The notes under the pieces were generated by a model. It did not search any database. It saw only the letters and a list, made by a program, of their open reading frames with translations, and was not told the DNA's origin. The position numbers and the translations under genes are program-made. Below are positions 12,601-24,500 of a stretch of DNA of 64,000 bases, one piece after another. Location: the NCBI GenBank assembly GCA_036852015.1, contig JAANDG010000129.1:1-64000 (forward strand), given 5' to 3'. The stretch is from Pelodera strongyloides (Eukaryota; Nematoda; Chromadorea; Rhabditida; Rhabditidae). The stretch's first letter is position 1. Each line of letters begins with the position of its first letter.

Positions 12601-15600
12601 AGGATCTAGATTACAATGCTTCTCCAAGGAAAGATCCTCCAGTCTTTCACACTCAAAACAAAATAATAGACTAAGAGACTATTCGTTTAGCTATTCCTTC
12701 GAATTATTTTGTTTTAGAGCAGCCCTCTCCTTATCGTACGGTGATTCGGGAGTGGATATTAGTGAAGGAAATCAATTTGTGGAAGACATTAAATCATATG
12801 TGAAGAGTACGCTGAAGAGTGGAACAGGACAGGTAAATTATTTAATGCACTCGTTTATTCCTTCCGTTAGTATGTCGCGTTTCCCTCCATCAACTTATTT
12901 TCTACAATTCTTTTCATGAAGTTTTGGTGAATTATCGTGTTCGTACCAAGGTCTGTTCCTATGGATAGGAATGAAGTTGTTCGTGAATCGAACTCGTTCA
13001 GATTGGAGGATTTGGTGCCTTAGTCGACTTCAAAGCAGCCGGATACCCAGGAGCCTCGCAGATCGTTGTGGGTATTGATGGTGTTGGGACAAAGATTGAA
13101 GTGGCTGACATTATGAATGACTATTCAGGAGTTGGATACGACGTCGTTGGTAATTGTGCTCTCTTTTTCTCATTCGTTATACTTTTAATTTCTTGATAAT
13201 TTGTTTCAAGGAAAGATTTGCTGCATGGTTTATCACCCTTTTTACCAATGCACCTTACGTGGATTATTTTCGTAAGTAAAAAAAACTAAATTAGTTTAGG
13301 AATGTGTGTGAATGACGTTTTGTGCCATAATGCGGCCCCAATTGCTTTCCTCGATTATTTCGTATGCGGAAAGCTTGATCGTTCGCGAGCAACACAGGTT
13401 TGTTGTACATAGTTAAGCATCAAAGAGCTCAGTCCATCACAGTACTTTTAGCCTACTTGTGCCCTATGTTCTTGTTTAGTTACATGATTTTCTTTCACAG
13501 GTCGTGAAGAGCATTTCCGAGGCATGCATAGAAGCAGACTGCTCACTTGTTGGTCAGTTGCTTTTTTTGAGTGTGCTCCTGTCAACTTACCTCGTGTCAA
13601 CTTTTTAAGCCTGTCCCATTTGTTACTATCTCGAGATCTCAAATCGTTATTCGGCACCCTTTTCACGTTGTCAGTTCTTGAAATGAATTACACCAACTAG
13701 TTTACCTAGTCCATTTGATTTTGAGGTGGCGAAACGGCCGAAATGCCCGGTGTGTATGGGCCAAAACAATGGGACTTGGCTGGTTGTGCCATTGCGGTCC
13801 GGGACCCCTCCTGGGATTTTCTACCCTCCCATTCCAGGTATGATATTACCAACTGTAAGAGAAAATCGAAACGCTTCTTGTACTCAAAGGAAATATCCTG
13901 CTGCACATTCTACTATATTCCATTGCTTAAATAGTATTTGTTTTAGAATGCGTGAGGGCGATGTTCTGATTGCCATTCCGTCCTCTGGAGTCCACTCAAA
14001 TGGATTTTCCCTAGTACGCAAAGTATTCGCAGTAAATAAGGTTGACTACCATAGTGCAACTCCGTGGAATCCTGCGCAATCTTTTGGTGAGCAGATACGG
14101 AAATCTTTTAGTTTTTTTTGCTTCTCATCGTTAGTACCAATGTGTGTGGTGCTTATGCGCATAGTTATATTGGATTATTTTACGACAATGATTATTGTTA
14201 AAATTAATTTTTCTAGGGTTGTTTTTTTGGTAATTTTGATCAATAAGATCATTTTCACTCATTCTAGGCAAGGTTCTTCTATCTCCCACTCGGATTTACG
14301 TTAAACAACTTCTTCCTTTGATGAAGGATGGCCTTATCAAAGGCGCTGCTCATATAACAGGAGGAGGCATTATGGAGAATGCTATCAGGGTTCTTGATCC
14401 AAAGGTTTCTCCTTATTTCTTCTGAGAAAATCACCCAGTAACTTTCATATTTAGGAATGAAGACGATGCGATTACAGGAACTTATGTAACAGAAAAAATG
14501 GTTTTAGTTGAATAACTATTACAGGGCGCACTCGCCATGGAGGTTGACGCAACTTCTTGGGAGAAACCGGATATTTTCCAATGGCTAGCATGTATGGGCC
14601 CTGTGCAACCAAGGGAAATGCTCAAGTATGGGTTACTTTTCTAACATTCTAATCATAATGATAAAGACTTTGACAGAAATCGCGTGTCGCAGTAACTGAA
14701 AGGGGACAGCACTAATAAACATGATTTAGAACATTCAATTCTGGAGTTGGTATGGTGCTCGTCGTTGCCTCTGAACATGCCGTCGAAGTTATGAAGCGCT
14801 TGCATGACTCCGGTGAAAAGAGTGTTCTGATTGGAAAACTCTGTCGGAGAAATGGAGGTCAGTTAATAGTTTACTAATTACATTTAATTTGCTCAGGGGA
14901 GAGGGCTCTCTTTGAACACTGTATTGCACCACCCTTGAAACGGAACGACTCTTGAAACGTGAAATATTGATTTACTTAGGCGCCAGAACATTCCTTTGAC
15001 TTACATCAAAATGGTAGCCTTTCAAATTCGAAAAAAGTTGTGATACCAATAGATGAGTGACCGCAAAACAAATAAACGTTAGTTTTTTTTTTATTCTACC
15101 GACCTATATTCCAGGAGACCTTATTTCATTCACCAACATCGACCGAGCATTTGACTACACTTTGTATCAAACAGTGAGGAATAAAATCAAAGTTGGAATA
15201 CTGATTTCTGGAGCTGGTTCGAATATGAGCAAGCTGATCGAAAGGTCACAGAGGCCAGCCAGCAATACAGAAGTAGGACTATATTTAGTTTTTAGTATAA
15301 ATGATAATATCTCACAGTCTAAGTTTATCTGCATGTCTTGCTAATGTACAGGGCGTTGACCGATCAAAATTTAATCTCTGTTTGTTGCAGGTTGCACTCG
15401 TGATTTCGAACAAACCAAACGCAAAGGGCTTGGCTTTGGCTGAGAGTATGGGTATCAGAACACTGGTCGTCCCCCACACACAGATCAGAGAGTATGGAGA
15501 CAGAGATATGACTATGGTGAACTTTATACTGAATCATTACGGTTGCATTTGAAAAAAAAACACAAGTCTTTAACTCGAATCTGATTTTTTTTCAGGCTTT

Positions 15601-16494
15601 GAAGAATGCCGGTGTTCAACTGATCTGCCTGGCTGGCTTTATGCGAATCCTCTCCGGAGAGTTTGTAAAGGAATGGAGTGGTAAAATGATCAATATTCAT
15701 CCATCGCTACTTCCTTCTTTTAGAGGTACCTCTACTTCATTGTCGTTATTGTTAATAACATTAGGCAACAATGTTGATAAAGAAATACATAACTTAATCT
15801 TAACTCGTTTAAATTTTAACTGCTTTAATTTTAAGGCGGTCGCGCTGTGGAAGATGCACTCGAAGCAGGTGTAAAAGTGACTGGATGCACTGCACACTAT
15901 GTGGTTGTGAGTCTTTCTATTTAGTTACTGTAGCAATGACGTAATTAATGATACATCCTTGTGAACATTTACCTCGATGTGTAAAACAACATACAGAGAG
16001 CAGAAAGTAGGAACTAAAGTCTCCTAGAACCGTGTTTGTTAGAATGCGCTCCTCCAACTAATAATGTGATCTGCAATTCAACATTTTTCAATTTTCGTTA
16101 CAGGAAGCGGTGGATGCTGGTGCAATCATCGCCCAAGAAGTTGTCAAAATTGAAGAGAACGACGATGAGCACAGTCTCCATGAAAAGATAAAGGTAGGCA
16201 ACCATCCTTTATACGAATATTTAATTGATACAAGACGATTACAACGATAAGTAGAGGCAAATCCTAGAAGCTTCAAACCTAAAACAATGACTAGTCATTG
16301 CTCGTGCAAAGAAAAAAAACATGATGGTCGACAAATTCAGAGGGCCACAGAAAATTCGTAAAAAAAATCGATAGTTTTAAAAAACTATTAGTTGAGGAAT
16401 AAATGAAATATTAAAGTGCATTTAGGAGAAAGAACACACGCTATTCCCTGACGCAATGGAATTGGTTGCAACTCGTTTTCTCAGAAAACATTAA
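9626..16494 (+). CDS. Trifunctional purine biosynthesis protein GARS-AIRS-GART
   Basis: This enzyme carries out steps 2, 3 and 5 of cytosolic de novo purine synthesis. I place 27 exons: 9626-9703, 9878-9923, 10340-10503, 10658-10761, 10881-10992, 11091-11156, 11259-11355, 11445-11555, 11633-11718, 11803-11968, 12063-12128, 12414-12558, 12718-12832, 13002-13149, 13300-13397, 13501-13552, 13726-13837, 13947-14086, 14268-14404, 14525-14625, 14730-14857, 15115-15272, 15391-15516, 15596-15725, 15836-15906, 16104-16193 and 16426-16494. All phases agree and give 971 residues, close to animal GART proteins. GARS (~1-412) shows [32 protein letters not shown] and [13 protein letters not shown] (~413-780) shows [21 protein letters not shown] and [15 protein letters not shown] (~783-971) shows [32 protein letters not shown] with the catalytic His, and DAGAIIAQE. 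The region after APGN is about five residues shorter than in vertebrates. The final residues are TRFLRKH. This corresponds to human GART. No catalytic motif is missing. Confidence 0.96.
10826..10873. repeat. Short tandem duplication just upstream of an exon acceptor
   Basis: A 28-nt unit at 10826-10853 is followed directly by a second copy that is identical for its first 20 nt (10854-10873) and then drifts. It lies in the fourth intron of the purine gene and ends only 7 nt before the inferred exon start at 10881, so the acceptor region itself appears built from the duplicated sequence. Confidence 0.85.
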
Positions 16495-16984
16495 ATAAGA
16501 AGTGTCGGTTGGAACGCAGCAACAAAACATATTGCTTGCGGAACGCAGTCTTTGTACGAGGAGTACAACATTGTTTTATTCACCTTTTTTTGTAAAAACG
16601 TCCATATTTCTGCTTTGCATGACTGCCTCTGATAACAGTCTTGGTCTGTGTAGTATCTGACTGAATCATAATTATAGAACTACCCAATTTCATCATGATC
16701 TTTCCAGAACATTCAGTTTTATTTTTTGATCACATTTTCAAAGGAGAATTTTAGATATGCTGGTAATTGGATCTTTTCATGTTTACTTGGTTGCTTGCCT
16801 TATAACAACACGTTCCGCACGAGAAACATTTCGAAATCTGTGGCTTAATTATTACCTGTTTATAACTTCCGTTCAATGTAGTTTGTTGCTCCTAACTAGT
16901 TATATATAAACGTGTATACTCCATTTTCACGTTCGTCTGACTTCGCTATAAGAAAGGTATTAACTAACTCAAGTTCATTACACA
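16495..16984. other. Intergenic gap downstream of the purine gene
   Basis: This short AT-rich stretch lies between the purine gene stop and a weak downstream candidate gene. It should hold the 3' UTR of the purine gene. I see no clear AATAAA close to the stop; an AATAAG lies just after it. Nothing else stands out. Confidence 0.5.
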
Positions 16985-17533
16985 ATGATTTGCGAGCAAA
17001 ACACAACTCAGTGGTTTATATCCTATCTCCTACACGGTTGGCTCCTGGAGCTGATTTCTGGTAAAACAATTTTTTGATGGATTAACCTAATATCTGCATG
17101 ATTTCACTGCATTATTTTTCCATTATCTAGCTATTCCTATCTACATGGCACAAAATGGTTAAGATGCATATGCTTGCTTCGCTTACAATTTACATATTAA
17201 TATAAACATCAGGGTTCAACACATGTTGCCACTTATTCACACATAATCTGAGCACAAAGACGTACACATATTTGTACAACATCAGCGGCTACTGCTTTGC
17301 ATTTTTTGTTTTGGCAATATGCTAGCGTATGGAAAAACAACGTAATCGGAATGTCCCTTTCCTTGCCTACACTTGCGAGCTATCCATACAATTCGAGGAA
17401 TTTTATCAAGAATTTGAGGTTTCTGAAACATCCGGTATTCGCGAATTTTATCTCGATTTTGGGCATCACTGATAAATTCGACAGCGATCGATTGAAATTC
17501 GCAGTGAACAGACGTCAGCGAAACTGTGCTTGA
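16985..17533 (+). CDS. Candidate small protein with hydrophobic N-terminus (weak model)
   Basis: Three exons, 16985-17060, 17131-17157 and 17286-17533, join in phase to a 116-residue ORF. The N-terminus MICEQNTTQWFISYLLHGW is followed by a hydrophobic run that could act as a signal peptide or anchor. The last exon has coding-like codon content, with a C-terminal basic tail ending VNRRQRNCA. The third acceptor (ACATCAG) is weak, and no family is recognised. The gene lies 490 nt downstream of the purine gene on the same strand. It could instead be chance ORF sequence; only the phase agreement and the higher GC of the last exon support it. Confidence 0.27.
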
Positions 17534-18139
17534 AATGAATTCTAAATTTTCTTAATTACGTATGAGCTGTCTTTATTTTGCTGATATTTAATTAGACACT
17601 TCACTGATCACGAAACTACACTGAAATGCAAGGCTTCCTGACTACGGGATTCTTTAACGATGTCCGCTTGAATAGTTTTTGGTCTACTGTTCCACACGGT
17701 CTATTTCTCCGAAGTAGTGTTGTATGTACCTTCCCGCCCGATAGAATTCTATTGAGCAGATCTCAGTGAACGCAACTTGATCCAACCATGATTAAAATGT
17801 ACCTTTATAATTAAGCACGTCAGAGTGCTGTATCAACTCCTCCCCATGCAAAGCATGGGCCTCCACACTCATTTGATTAGTGGCTATGGAAACGGTAATT
17901 TTAATTAGTAGACCAACTCGTTTACCCGAACTGATCCAGTCATACTTTCTGTAGAATGTATTGCCTAGATTAGAAACGTAGCCAGATTCTATTTTAATAC
18001 TTTCTGAAACTGCTTGACCTTATCATTCTTAATTATTGATCATCAACGTCTGCGTGTGTGCTTGGAAATTAAAACAAACAGGATTTATTCCTTTAGCTAG
18101 CACACCATTCAGATGTGGTCACATAGGAAATGGGTGAAC

Positions 18140-18275
18140 CCATTTGGTGACCGTTCACTGTTTTTTTTTCGTGGACCCGCCAATTTGGTGACCATGTGGT
18201 GACCAAGTTTCATGGAAAGCCGTCATCAACTGGTCACCAAATGGTCATGAACCAGTCATTAACCAGTCACCAGAT
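18140..18275. repeat. Cluster of TGACC/GGTCA motifs with 13-bp inverted arms
   Basis: GGTGACC occurs near 18146, 18187 and 18199. The reverse-orientation GGTCACC is at 18232, with GGTCATG and AGTCACC following. The 13-mer at 18140-18152 is the exact reverse complement of 18232-18244. GGTCA/TGACC is the classic nuclear receptor half-site, but the array could equally be the core of a degenerate palindromic repeat element. Confidence 0.6.
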
Positions 18276-18625
18276 GGTTTTTTTACATTTAAAAAAAAAC
18301 ATTTTTTGAGGGGGCCCAACGACGGTTTTCGGTGGTTTTAGCAATTATTTGTTTTCCTGGGCAACTGATTTAGTTTAACGGCTCTGTATTACGAGAGTAG
18401 ATGAATAGATCATTAGTATTTAATCAGAATATTTTCATTAATTACTTATCACATATATAGCAGGACGATCATGTCACTCTTGATAGTCTTGATAGTTCAA
18501 TTCCTTTTTACCTGAATGTAGTATATGAGCGTGTCCCCTTAATCCCTTTCTGTTTCTGTTTCGCAGGTTCGCAGGTTCTCTCTGCGACGATCCGCGTGTT
18601 ATAGTACCGATATAGAAACGGGAGT

Positions 18626-18700
18626 GAAAGAGAGGAGTTAGAAGAGAGAGGAGAGAGAGAGAGAGAGAGGGAGAGAGGAAGAGAGGTAGAGAGGTGTAGT
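18626..18700. repeat. GA-rich microsatellite
   Basis: This stretch is almost entirely A and G, with a run of alternating GA repeats around 18647-18670. It encodes spurious Ser/Leu-rich ORFs on the minus strand, which I left out. Confidence 0.85.
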
Positions 18701-20924
18701 GTGTAGTCGTTTCCAACACTTGCATCGGTATCTCTCCCCGCACTATTCTTCTTTCAACAGTGCGTGCCGATCGATTGCATTTCAGTGATGCCAACTTGTA
18801 ATCTTTATGATTGAATCATTTGTAGAACCCTCAGAAATTTATTGCACACAAGTCCGTTTTAGCTGTAGATCATCCTTCTGTGCACCAAACGAATGCATAA
18901 ATAATCTCTTCTTGCACCAAAACACACGTTTCTATAGGCATGTTGCCATGGAAATGTTACGCGACTGCAAGTCCTCCCCCCATTTCCGTCAGCAAAACAT
19001 TATTTGTATCCGTCCAGTCCAAGAAAAACACCTCTTGACAGATAAACCGCTTGCTAATTTTTTTTCATCAGTAAAACTATATAATTGCTTTTTCCCGCTG
19101 TGTCTACACCACTTGTACAGCGTTATTTTGCTTTGTCAATTGAATTTCTTTATTTCTCTATAGTTTTCCGTTTTAATTCACACGTTTTTCACGTGATTCG
19201 GGGGCACTTTTCGCCATTTGCGTTGTGTGTGCGTGCTCTATGCGTTTCATACAGTTTGCATGGAAAAGCTACGTAAATACATAACTGTGTAAATATGTTA
19301 GCAACTAGCTCCACGGCGAAATCTCGATCATATATAGTTCACGTACAGATAGAATTATGTGATTTATAGTCCAGTTAAAATATGCGTAAAATCGCATAGG
19401 TTTGTTTATATAGCTCCGCATGTAGCTGATCATTTTTTTGTTTGTCTAGCAAGGAAACCATTTTGAAATCTCATCAAAAAATTTTCAATAGATATAATCC
19501 CGAATCCTTCTAATGACATTATGTTTATAGATTTTTGCGAGGGAATTAAGCTGTTAAGCTGGGATATGTCTCATCTTTGATACACTAACTCGATGATGGT
19601 TACGAAACTTTACATGTGCTCCATTGCCAAAGCAAAATTCGGATTTTCCCTTTGTTTACACGATGTGCAGTTTATTGTTTTCACTCTAATGTTTGGTAGA
19701 TGTGGTCAGTTGGTCTGGGTACTTTCACGCCTTCATAGGTCCATCCTACATGACAATGAAGGACATGTTGTTACTACATCCACTTAGTATATTCAGCTGA
19801 TCTGGATCTGCAGCTAGAGGTGAATCAGCCCTTCAATGTTCAGCACCATCTTTGTCATTTTCTATGGGGCAATACGGTAACCAGCACGTGATCAATTTCA
19901 CCGCAATCGAAATCAATAGGAAAACCAAAAAGAGCTAGCTCGCTTCCCTCGCTAGCTCTGATTGTTCGCGAATTTATTATTAATTTTATTGGGCAAACCA
20001 GGAACTCATGAATCACATATAGGTTTTATATATTGAAGTGACTGAGCTACTAAACGCCGACAACAACCGCGGTACATCCTAGGTTTAGGCCCAATTTTCG
20101 ATTGTAACTTTCATCCATTTATTTCTTCGACATTGAACATCTCCCACTTACACAGTTACACATTGTGCGAACAGTCGCAAACAATGGAGAGAAAAACTCC
20201 AAAACGTGGGACGTGCTTCCGAACACCAGTTTTTAGCGCAGAATCCAATTTTCGCATAAATCGTAATGTTAGCCTGCAAGGTCCAACGTGTTTTCCACGC
20301 TACTGATATTCGCACTGGCGAACGCAAGGACTTAGTGATTGGATTAACATCAAACGAACAGTGTCGTTGTGAGCACAAGCACGTCATCGTGGAACGAATC
20401 CCAGACGCTTAGACTTATGGCAACAGTTCACCAGTTTTTTTTCTTACCAGGTATCAAGAGTTACAGGATCCAAAACTATTTTTTCCATAAATAAAGTAAG
20501 CGTGCGCGTCACTGCATATGTTTTCGAGGAATACAGGGACGGCAATCAATTGATTTCACTGATCTTTTGCACGTTTTCTACCTATCGTAAACAACACTAC
20601 ACATTTGTAGTAATGTATATCATACACCCGCCATACAAAAAATCGAGGTATCATTTTGTCCCAATAAATCATAAACACTTCACGTTTTTTTCTGTTTTGG
20701 CCACGTATCAGTTGTTTACCAATGAGCGGAGTTATTCTGGGAGTCTGTGGTTGTGCACTTGACACAACATACTGTATGGTTGCAGCAATTTTTTCTGGCT
20801 TTTCCTTCGACTGTTCCCAAAATGTTCTTTCAAATTATATAGTAGCGCTTAGTAGTAAGCGTGTAATCAACACACCGTATAGCAATCTACGAATGTAAAA
20901 CATAGGTTTTAAACCATCCTATTT

Positions 20925-21030
20925 CCCCTCTCTCATTTTCTCTCTTCCTCTAACTAACTTCTCTGCCTTCCCGTCTCTGTGGATCTCTCCCCTCCTCCCT
21001 CTTCTTCTCTCTTCCTCTCCACATCTCGCT
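20925..21030. repeat. CT-rich low-complexity tract
   Basis: Dense CT, CTC and CTTC runs lie about 560 nt upstream of the first putative exon of the nuclear receptor gene. It could be a polypyrimidine promoter element or simple-sequence drift. Confidence 0.75.
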
Positions 21031-21588
21031 TTCTGGCTCAGCTGCAGGAACAGTCTCTTGTTGTGTCAGCTTTTGTCTTCTCGTTTCGTTCGAGTTTCTC
21101 GATCTCCGTATTCTTTCATTTTCCCCCGAAATGTACGCTCCCCATGATTGATTCCCTTTATAGGCAAAAGACATAAAAGTGACAAAGTCAAACAAATTGA
21201 TCACACACTTTTTCCTTTCAACATTAAATAGGCAAACGTATTGTAGCTGCTGCACAACGAAAAAAAAATAACATTAAGCGCAGCATATAATTATCATAAT
21301 TCATAATTCTGTTGTGAAATTTGTGTGTGACTTGTTATTTGGAAACTTCTATTTATTTTAGAAATATTTTTCAATGCTTTCGTGCTATTCGTGCAATTTT
21401 TTGTTGGTTGCCATCATTTGGATGACATAAGATCGTGTTAAAATATTTTTTAATGTGTTTATTTTTAAGCTGTGTTCACTTAGATCGCCTATAGGCCATT
21501 TATTTTCGTTGCTGAATTGGCTGGTAATGATAATATCATAGTATTTTCTTCAGGAAAACGATCGGCCAACAGATTATCATCCATTTTC

Positions 21589-24500
21589 ATGATGATTAGT
21601 GAATTTACGGATTTCAACTGGGAGGACGGAGGGGACCGGAAGATTAAAGCAGAGGATATTTATTCTAATTTTCTACTTCGACCCAAAAACATCGACCATC
21701 CAGTATGGAAAAACGAATTTCAAAAATCTGTGAAAGAGGTCGGTTTACAAATAATTTCCCGTAAAAAGCATGATTTGTTTTCATGTATTATGCAAAATAT
21801 ATGTTCTCTACATTGCTTGTCCACAGTTCTGCATCGTGCATTGACTAGAAAAGTATTGACTGTATTCGAATGTTTTTGTAGAAATCAGTCATTTTCTTCC
21901 TTGTTGCAAGTATATAAGTTGTATTCAATCCCGCTACTAGTTTCCAGTACAACTATTAAAATACAATACAGTACTTCTTTGAAGTATGTCTATCGGTAGA
22001 ATCCTGTAGAATATACGTAACCGTTGGGGAATTATGTTATCGCCAAGGTACACACCTAGACATTGTATTCCCTTCAAACCTCCTATAGAACATCGCCTAT
22101 ATTAATCTCTGTTCGCATACTGCAAACATGCACTTTCGTTGTCTAGCAAAGAGCAACATTAGATGAACATTTCGGTCGTTTGCTCGCATTCGCTTGTATC
22201 AGCCAACTTTGCATTTCCGTGGTTGCTTGTTCTGCCCGGCTTCCTTTGGGAAACAAATGAACATTAAAGAGCAGCTTGTGCATTGGTTTGAGAGCTTCCC
22301 GCGACAGGAAAGCAAACAAATTGGAGATTAGTGATGATAAGACACTGTACAAGAAATCTACATCCTCTCTTCTCTCAAAAGCGTACACATTCGCTATGGG
22401 TGTGGATTTCGGATCGAATGAATTTTAAAACACGACTGAAATATATCGAGAAAAAAATACTCGAAACCTGTTAATTTAGTAATGAACACAAGTAAACTAT
22501 AAACGAGCGTTGTCGGAAGAATAGAAACAACTGCAATGAATAACGCTGTATGATCGTTTTTATTAAAATACCTAGGTTGCTCACGAGAACGCCAGCTCAT
22601 ATGCGAGATTTTCAAATTAAGCAAAGAACTCGATTTCCGCAGTGCTAATGCATTGGAAAGATTTCTTAATTCAAAAAATACTGCTGAAACGGCGTACTTT
22701 CGCAAATTGGATCGACACGCTGACATATCCGTGATGACTTAGTTCTTTGTGGAGCAACATGCTGTAACACGCTACAACGTTAACTTTCTCTATAAAGTAG
22801 CATGATATAAATAATCATTCCTATGATGAAACGGTGTCGTCAAAAAATCAACAGTTATTCATTCAAAAACGGTTTGATTGTGGGCAAAATAATTGAAAAT
22901 AGCTTTTTTGCTGTATTATTGAGCGAAAGGGGATTTGATTTTATACACGATGTGGCTCTCATTTGTAATGTTTGGTTTGGATAGCCATTTAACTGCAAAC
23001 AATGAGATCAAGTGCCTGAGTACAGACGTGCCATACAAATTTACACATTTTATAATTGCTCATCAACTTCAATTACTATAATTTTTTCATGGATTGCTCG
23101 AATTTTCGTATGCCATTCTCACCGGTGTCATAGGGAGAAAATTAATTTCCAATTTTGTTATTTGACGTATCGCAAGGTACATAGGTACATTGGTCACTAG
23201 TGCTTTATGCAAGCTTGTACCTCTAACAATAATTTAATCAGCGATAAATGGTGTCGGGGACTCTAACCGGTTGAAATTTACTTAATCTTCAGACCAAGTG
23301 GTGTTCTATTCTCTGTGTTTTGCTTTTGAGTTTAAATTCTTCTTGATACTGATTTTAGTTGATTTTACAGAATTTGAAAGTTAGCAAGTCGATGAGTACT
23401 TCTTCACCTATTTAGCTCTCGCAAGGAATTTGTATGCTAAGAATTTTTTTGTATATAATAAATTGCTGCGCATATTAGTGTCATTTTTTATAGATGGACA
23501 GACAAAGTTCTCCAAGTTCTTCATCTGCCACATCGCTAAGCCCGCCGTGTCATATTGTAAGAGTTGCCTTTATAATAATGCTAATTTATTGTTGAATTAT
23601 AGTCCAAAAGTCGTCATATATCTATTATAATTGAACAAAATAGTATGTATAATGTAAAATAAGTAAAACTGCAGGAGTCTGTTCTTGAGGAACATGACTG
23701 ATGCAAGATCTCATACCCTTTCGTACACTGTTTCTAAATATTTGTATGACACACCTTATGCTGTTCTCTTGAACTTTTTGTGTGTAATCAATGACTGATT
23801 GATCGATCTATGATACACATAATTAACATTTTGAATATAGGTAATTAGTTTCCTAATCGCAGGCAGCCAGCCCTGCTCCCTCTATTACTCCGACAATTAT
23901 CTTGCAACCGACTGGTCCACCCGAGCATGTACCAATACCGTCCAGTGGCCCGCCACCTCCACCAAAGAAGTTCAAAAACGTCCGGAAATCGGACAAATTC
24001 AAATGCGCTGTTTGTGGTGATAAGGTAAGATTTGGTGAATTTCGCACCGACACACAACTTGTCGACGAAGGTTCCGACACCAAGTAATAATAGGATGTTT
24101 TAATAGATGTGCTATTATCAATGTATTACAGCCGACTGGGTATCACTACGGAACCATTTCATGCAATGGGTGCAAAACGTTTTTCAGGAGGTAAGTATTA
24201 ATATGTGTTGACTTTTTATTCCATAGATGTGCGTTGAGCTAGTATAGCTTAAAATGATCGAATGTGTTATTGTGAATGTCGTAAAGAGATATTATGGGAA
24301 CTAAGATAAAGGGATGTTGCGATGATATTAGACTTCTGAAAAGAGCGAACTTCAGCAAAAAAACTTTTGTTCAATCGATTTCTTTAAGGACCATAATCGC
24401 GAACCGCAAGTTTACTTGCTCGAAAGGAGGTCGTTGTGCGTTTGACAAAGACTTCCGATGTGCATGTCGTGCATGCAGGTTTCAGAAGTGTGTGCTTGTT

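Larger units (their letters stand above)
17534..21588. other. Intergenic stretch with simple repeats and TGACC half-site cluster
   Basis: No supported gene. It contains a cluster of GGTGACC/GGTCACC motifs (18140-18275), a GA-rich microsatellite (18626-18700), and a CT-rich low-complexity tract (20925-21030). The right end is the likely promoter region of the nuclear receptor gene. ORFs overlapping the GA and CT tracts are composition artefacts. Confidence 0.5.

Noticed and set aside
16495..16990. Operon between the purine gene and the downstream candidate
   Set aside because: The spacing of about 490 nt is larger than the usual ~100 nt for nematode operons, and the downstream gene itself is doubtful.
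18474..18794. 106-codon minus-strand ORF with Ser/Leu runs
   Set aside because: The Ser/Leu-rich part is a direct translation of the GA microsatellite.
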